Assembly: GCA_035250245.1 (NCBI GenBank) | Contig: DATFFH010000077.1 | Span: 62,001 to 126,000 of the forward strand | Direction of reading: 5' to 3' | Source of the DNA: Luteimonas_C sp035250245 | Lineage (GTDB): Bacteria > Pseudomonadota > Gammaproteobacteria > Xanthomonadales > Xanthomonadaceae | Length of the DNA stretch: 64,000 nt | Shown: positions 63,116 to 64,000 of the stretch, piece after piece | How positions within the stretch are numbered: the stretch's first letter is position 1 | Layout of the letters: every line of letters starts with the position of its first letter | The notes under the pieces: model-generated | What the model saw: the letters and a program-made list of their open reading frames with translations, nothing else | Told to the model about the DNA's origin: nothing | Database searches by the model: none | Program-made: the position numbers and the translations under genes

Positions 63116-64000
63116 ATGACCGAACCCGCCAGTCCCGCCCTGATCACCAACGACATCGTCGTCCTCGGCCTGATCGCCGCGACGCTGGGCCTGGTGTTCT
63201 GGACCGAATCGCGCCAAACGGGGGTCTGGAAGCGTTTCTACACCTACGTGCCGGCGCTGCTGCTTTGCTATTTCATTCCCGGCATCTACAACAGCGCCGG
63301 GTTGATCGACGGCAACGCCAGCAAGCTCTACAACCCAGTCGCCAGCCGCGTGCTGCTGCCGGCGGCGCTGGTGCTGCTCACGCTGACCATCGATCTGAAA
63401 GGCGTGCTGCGGCTCGGCCCGAAATTGCTCGCGATGTACGCAGCGGCATCGATCAGCGTGATGATCGGCGCGTTCGCCGCATTCTGGATCATGGGTCTGG
63501 TTCATCCGGAAACCGTTGCCGGCGACACTTGGGGCGGCATGGCGGCGTTGGCCGGCAGCTGGATCGGCGGCGGCGCCAACATGGTCGCGATGAAGGAAGT
63601 CTTCAACGTCAACGAAACCACGTTCGGCCAGTTCGTGGTGGTCGACGTCGGCGTCGGCTACGTGTGGATGGCGGTGCTGATCTTCCTGGCTAATCGAGCG
63701 CAGGCGATCGATGCGCGCAGCGGTGCGGATACGCGCGCGATCGAAGACCTGAAGCAGCGCTTGATCAGCTATCAGAAGCAGCACCAGCGCGTGGCCAGCT
63801 TGTCCGACTTGATGATCATCGTCGGCATCGCCTTGGGCGCGGTCGGGCTGTCGCACGCGGTCGCCACACCCATCGCCGCCTGGTTCCTGGCCAACGTGTC
63901 ATGGGCCAAGACGGTGAGCCTGCACGAACCCTTCGTGTGGGTGGTGGTGCTTTCGACCTTCATCGGCCTGGCCCTCAGCTTCACTCGGTTGCGCGAATTC
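63116..64000 (+). CDS. DUF819 family membrane protein, 5' part
   Basis: The frame is open from ATG 63116 to the window end, giving 295 residues without a stop. At least seven helices are visible. Family features are SRVLLPAALVLLTLTIDLKGVLRLGPKLL and WGGMAALAGSWIGGGANMVAMKEVFNVNETTFGQFVVVDVGVGY, typical of DUF819 (YjcL-like) proteins, probable transporters of unknown substrate. The gene continues past 64000. Confidence 0.85.
   Translation, partial: MTEPASPALITNDIVVLGLIAATLGLVFWTESRQTGVWKRFYTYVPALLLCYFIPGIYNSAGLIDGNASKLYNPVASRVLLPAALVLLTLTIDLKGVLRLGPKLLAMYAAASISVMIGAFAAFWIMGLVHPETVAGDTWGGMAALAGSWIGGGANMVAMKEVFNVNETTFGQFVVVDVGVGYVWMAVLIFLANRAQAIDARSGADTRAIEDLKQRLISYQKQHQRVASLSDLMIIVGIALGAVGLSHAVATPIAAWFLANVSWAKTVSLHEPFVWVVVLSTFIGLALSFTRLREF

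Noticed and set aside
61121..63856. A 911-codon minus-strand frame opposite the S9 peptidase and DUF819 genes
   Set aside because: No domain or signal is visible, composition is that of an antisense shadow, and the plus-strand genes have full active sites.

Overview
The window is high-GC, densely coded chromosomal DNA. The gene content fits a gammaproteobacterium of the Xanthomonadaceae (Lysobacter/Xanthomonas/Stenotrophomonas type). Pointers are the fused aspartate kinase-diaminopimelate decarboxylase (lysAC), the MurL/MurD2 alternative D-glutamate route, the AmgK/MurU recycling pair, two TonB-dependent receptors, a sufR-sufBCDS operon, and many short GTAG-headed palindromes of the kind known as REP/SMAG elements in Stenotrophomonas. 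I saw no rRNA, tRNA, prophage, plasmid or CRISPR locus. Species cannot be assigned from sequence reading alone.

Layout. 1-2.45 kb (+): end of a DUF2066 protein, a PerM-type permease and Hda. 2.58-4.33 kb (-): amgK-murU. 4.47-6.31 kb (-): a GlsB-type membrane protein and an M20 dipeptidase. 6.5-7.5 kb (+): a ComEA-like protein and a HutD protein. 7.6-15.4 kb (-): an iron-uptake operon behind a Fur-box promoter (siderophore receptor, PiuC-type dioxygenase, PepSY membrane protein, DUF2271, DUF4198, ApbE, diflavin-type reductase). 15.5-22.6 kb (-): a Rieske ferredoxin and the SUF operon with three extra genes (cupin, GNAT, small exported protein). 23-31 kb: SET-domain methyltransferase, a CBM9/DUF5916 outer-membrane protein, several envelope genes and an HU-like protein with a lysine-rich tail. 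31-31.7 kb: a REP-associated tyrosine transposase (RAYT) flanked by its REPs. 31.7-40.2 kb: EF-G paralogue, OsmC, TonB receptor, LysR, hydrolase, glycine-zipper protein, BASS transporter. 40.4-50.2 kb: amidohydrolase, PhzF, the lysAC-membrane protein-murL-murD2 operon, dienelactone hydrolase. 50.4-53.1 kb: polyprenyl synthase, SSB, DUF2167. 53.4-56.8 kb (+): rmlBACD. 57-64 kb: POT and OPT peptide transporters, an S9 peptidase and a DUF819 protein cut by the window end.

How the parts connect. Iron dominates the left third: import, reduction, a possible covalent-flavin carrier and Fe-S assembly lie head to tail. Cell-wall precursor supply appears twice, as MurNAc salvage (amgK-murU) and as the MurD2/MurL route next to lysAC, with polyprenyl carrier synthesis and dTDP-rhamnose nearby. 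The right end is oriented to peptide uptake and cleavage.

The most unusual features are: an in-frame repeat insertion of about 65 codons in murL; stop codons of several genes supplied by REP elements; a DUF2271 protein carrying a flavinylation-like motif two genes from apbE; and a SET-domain methyltransferase in the same region as a histone-like HU protein.
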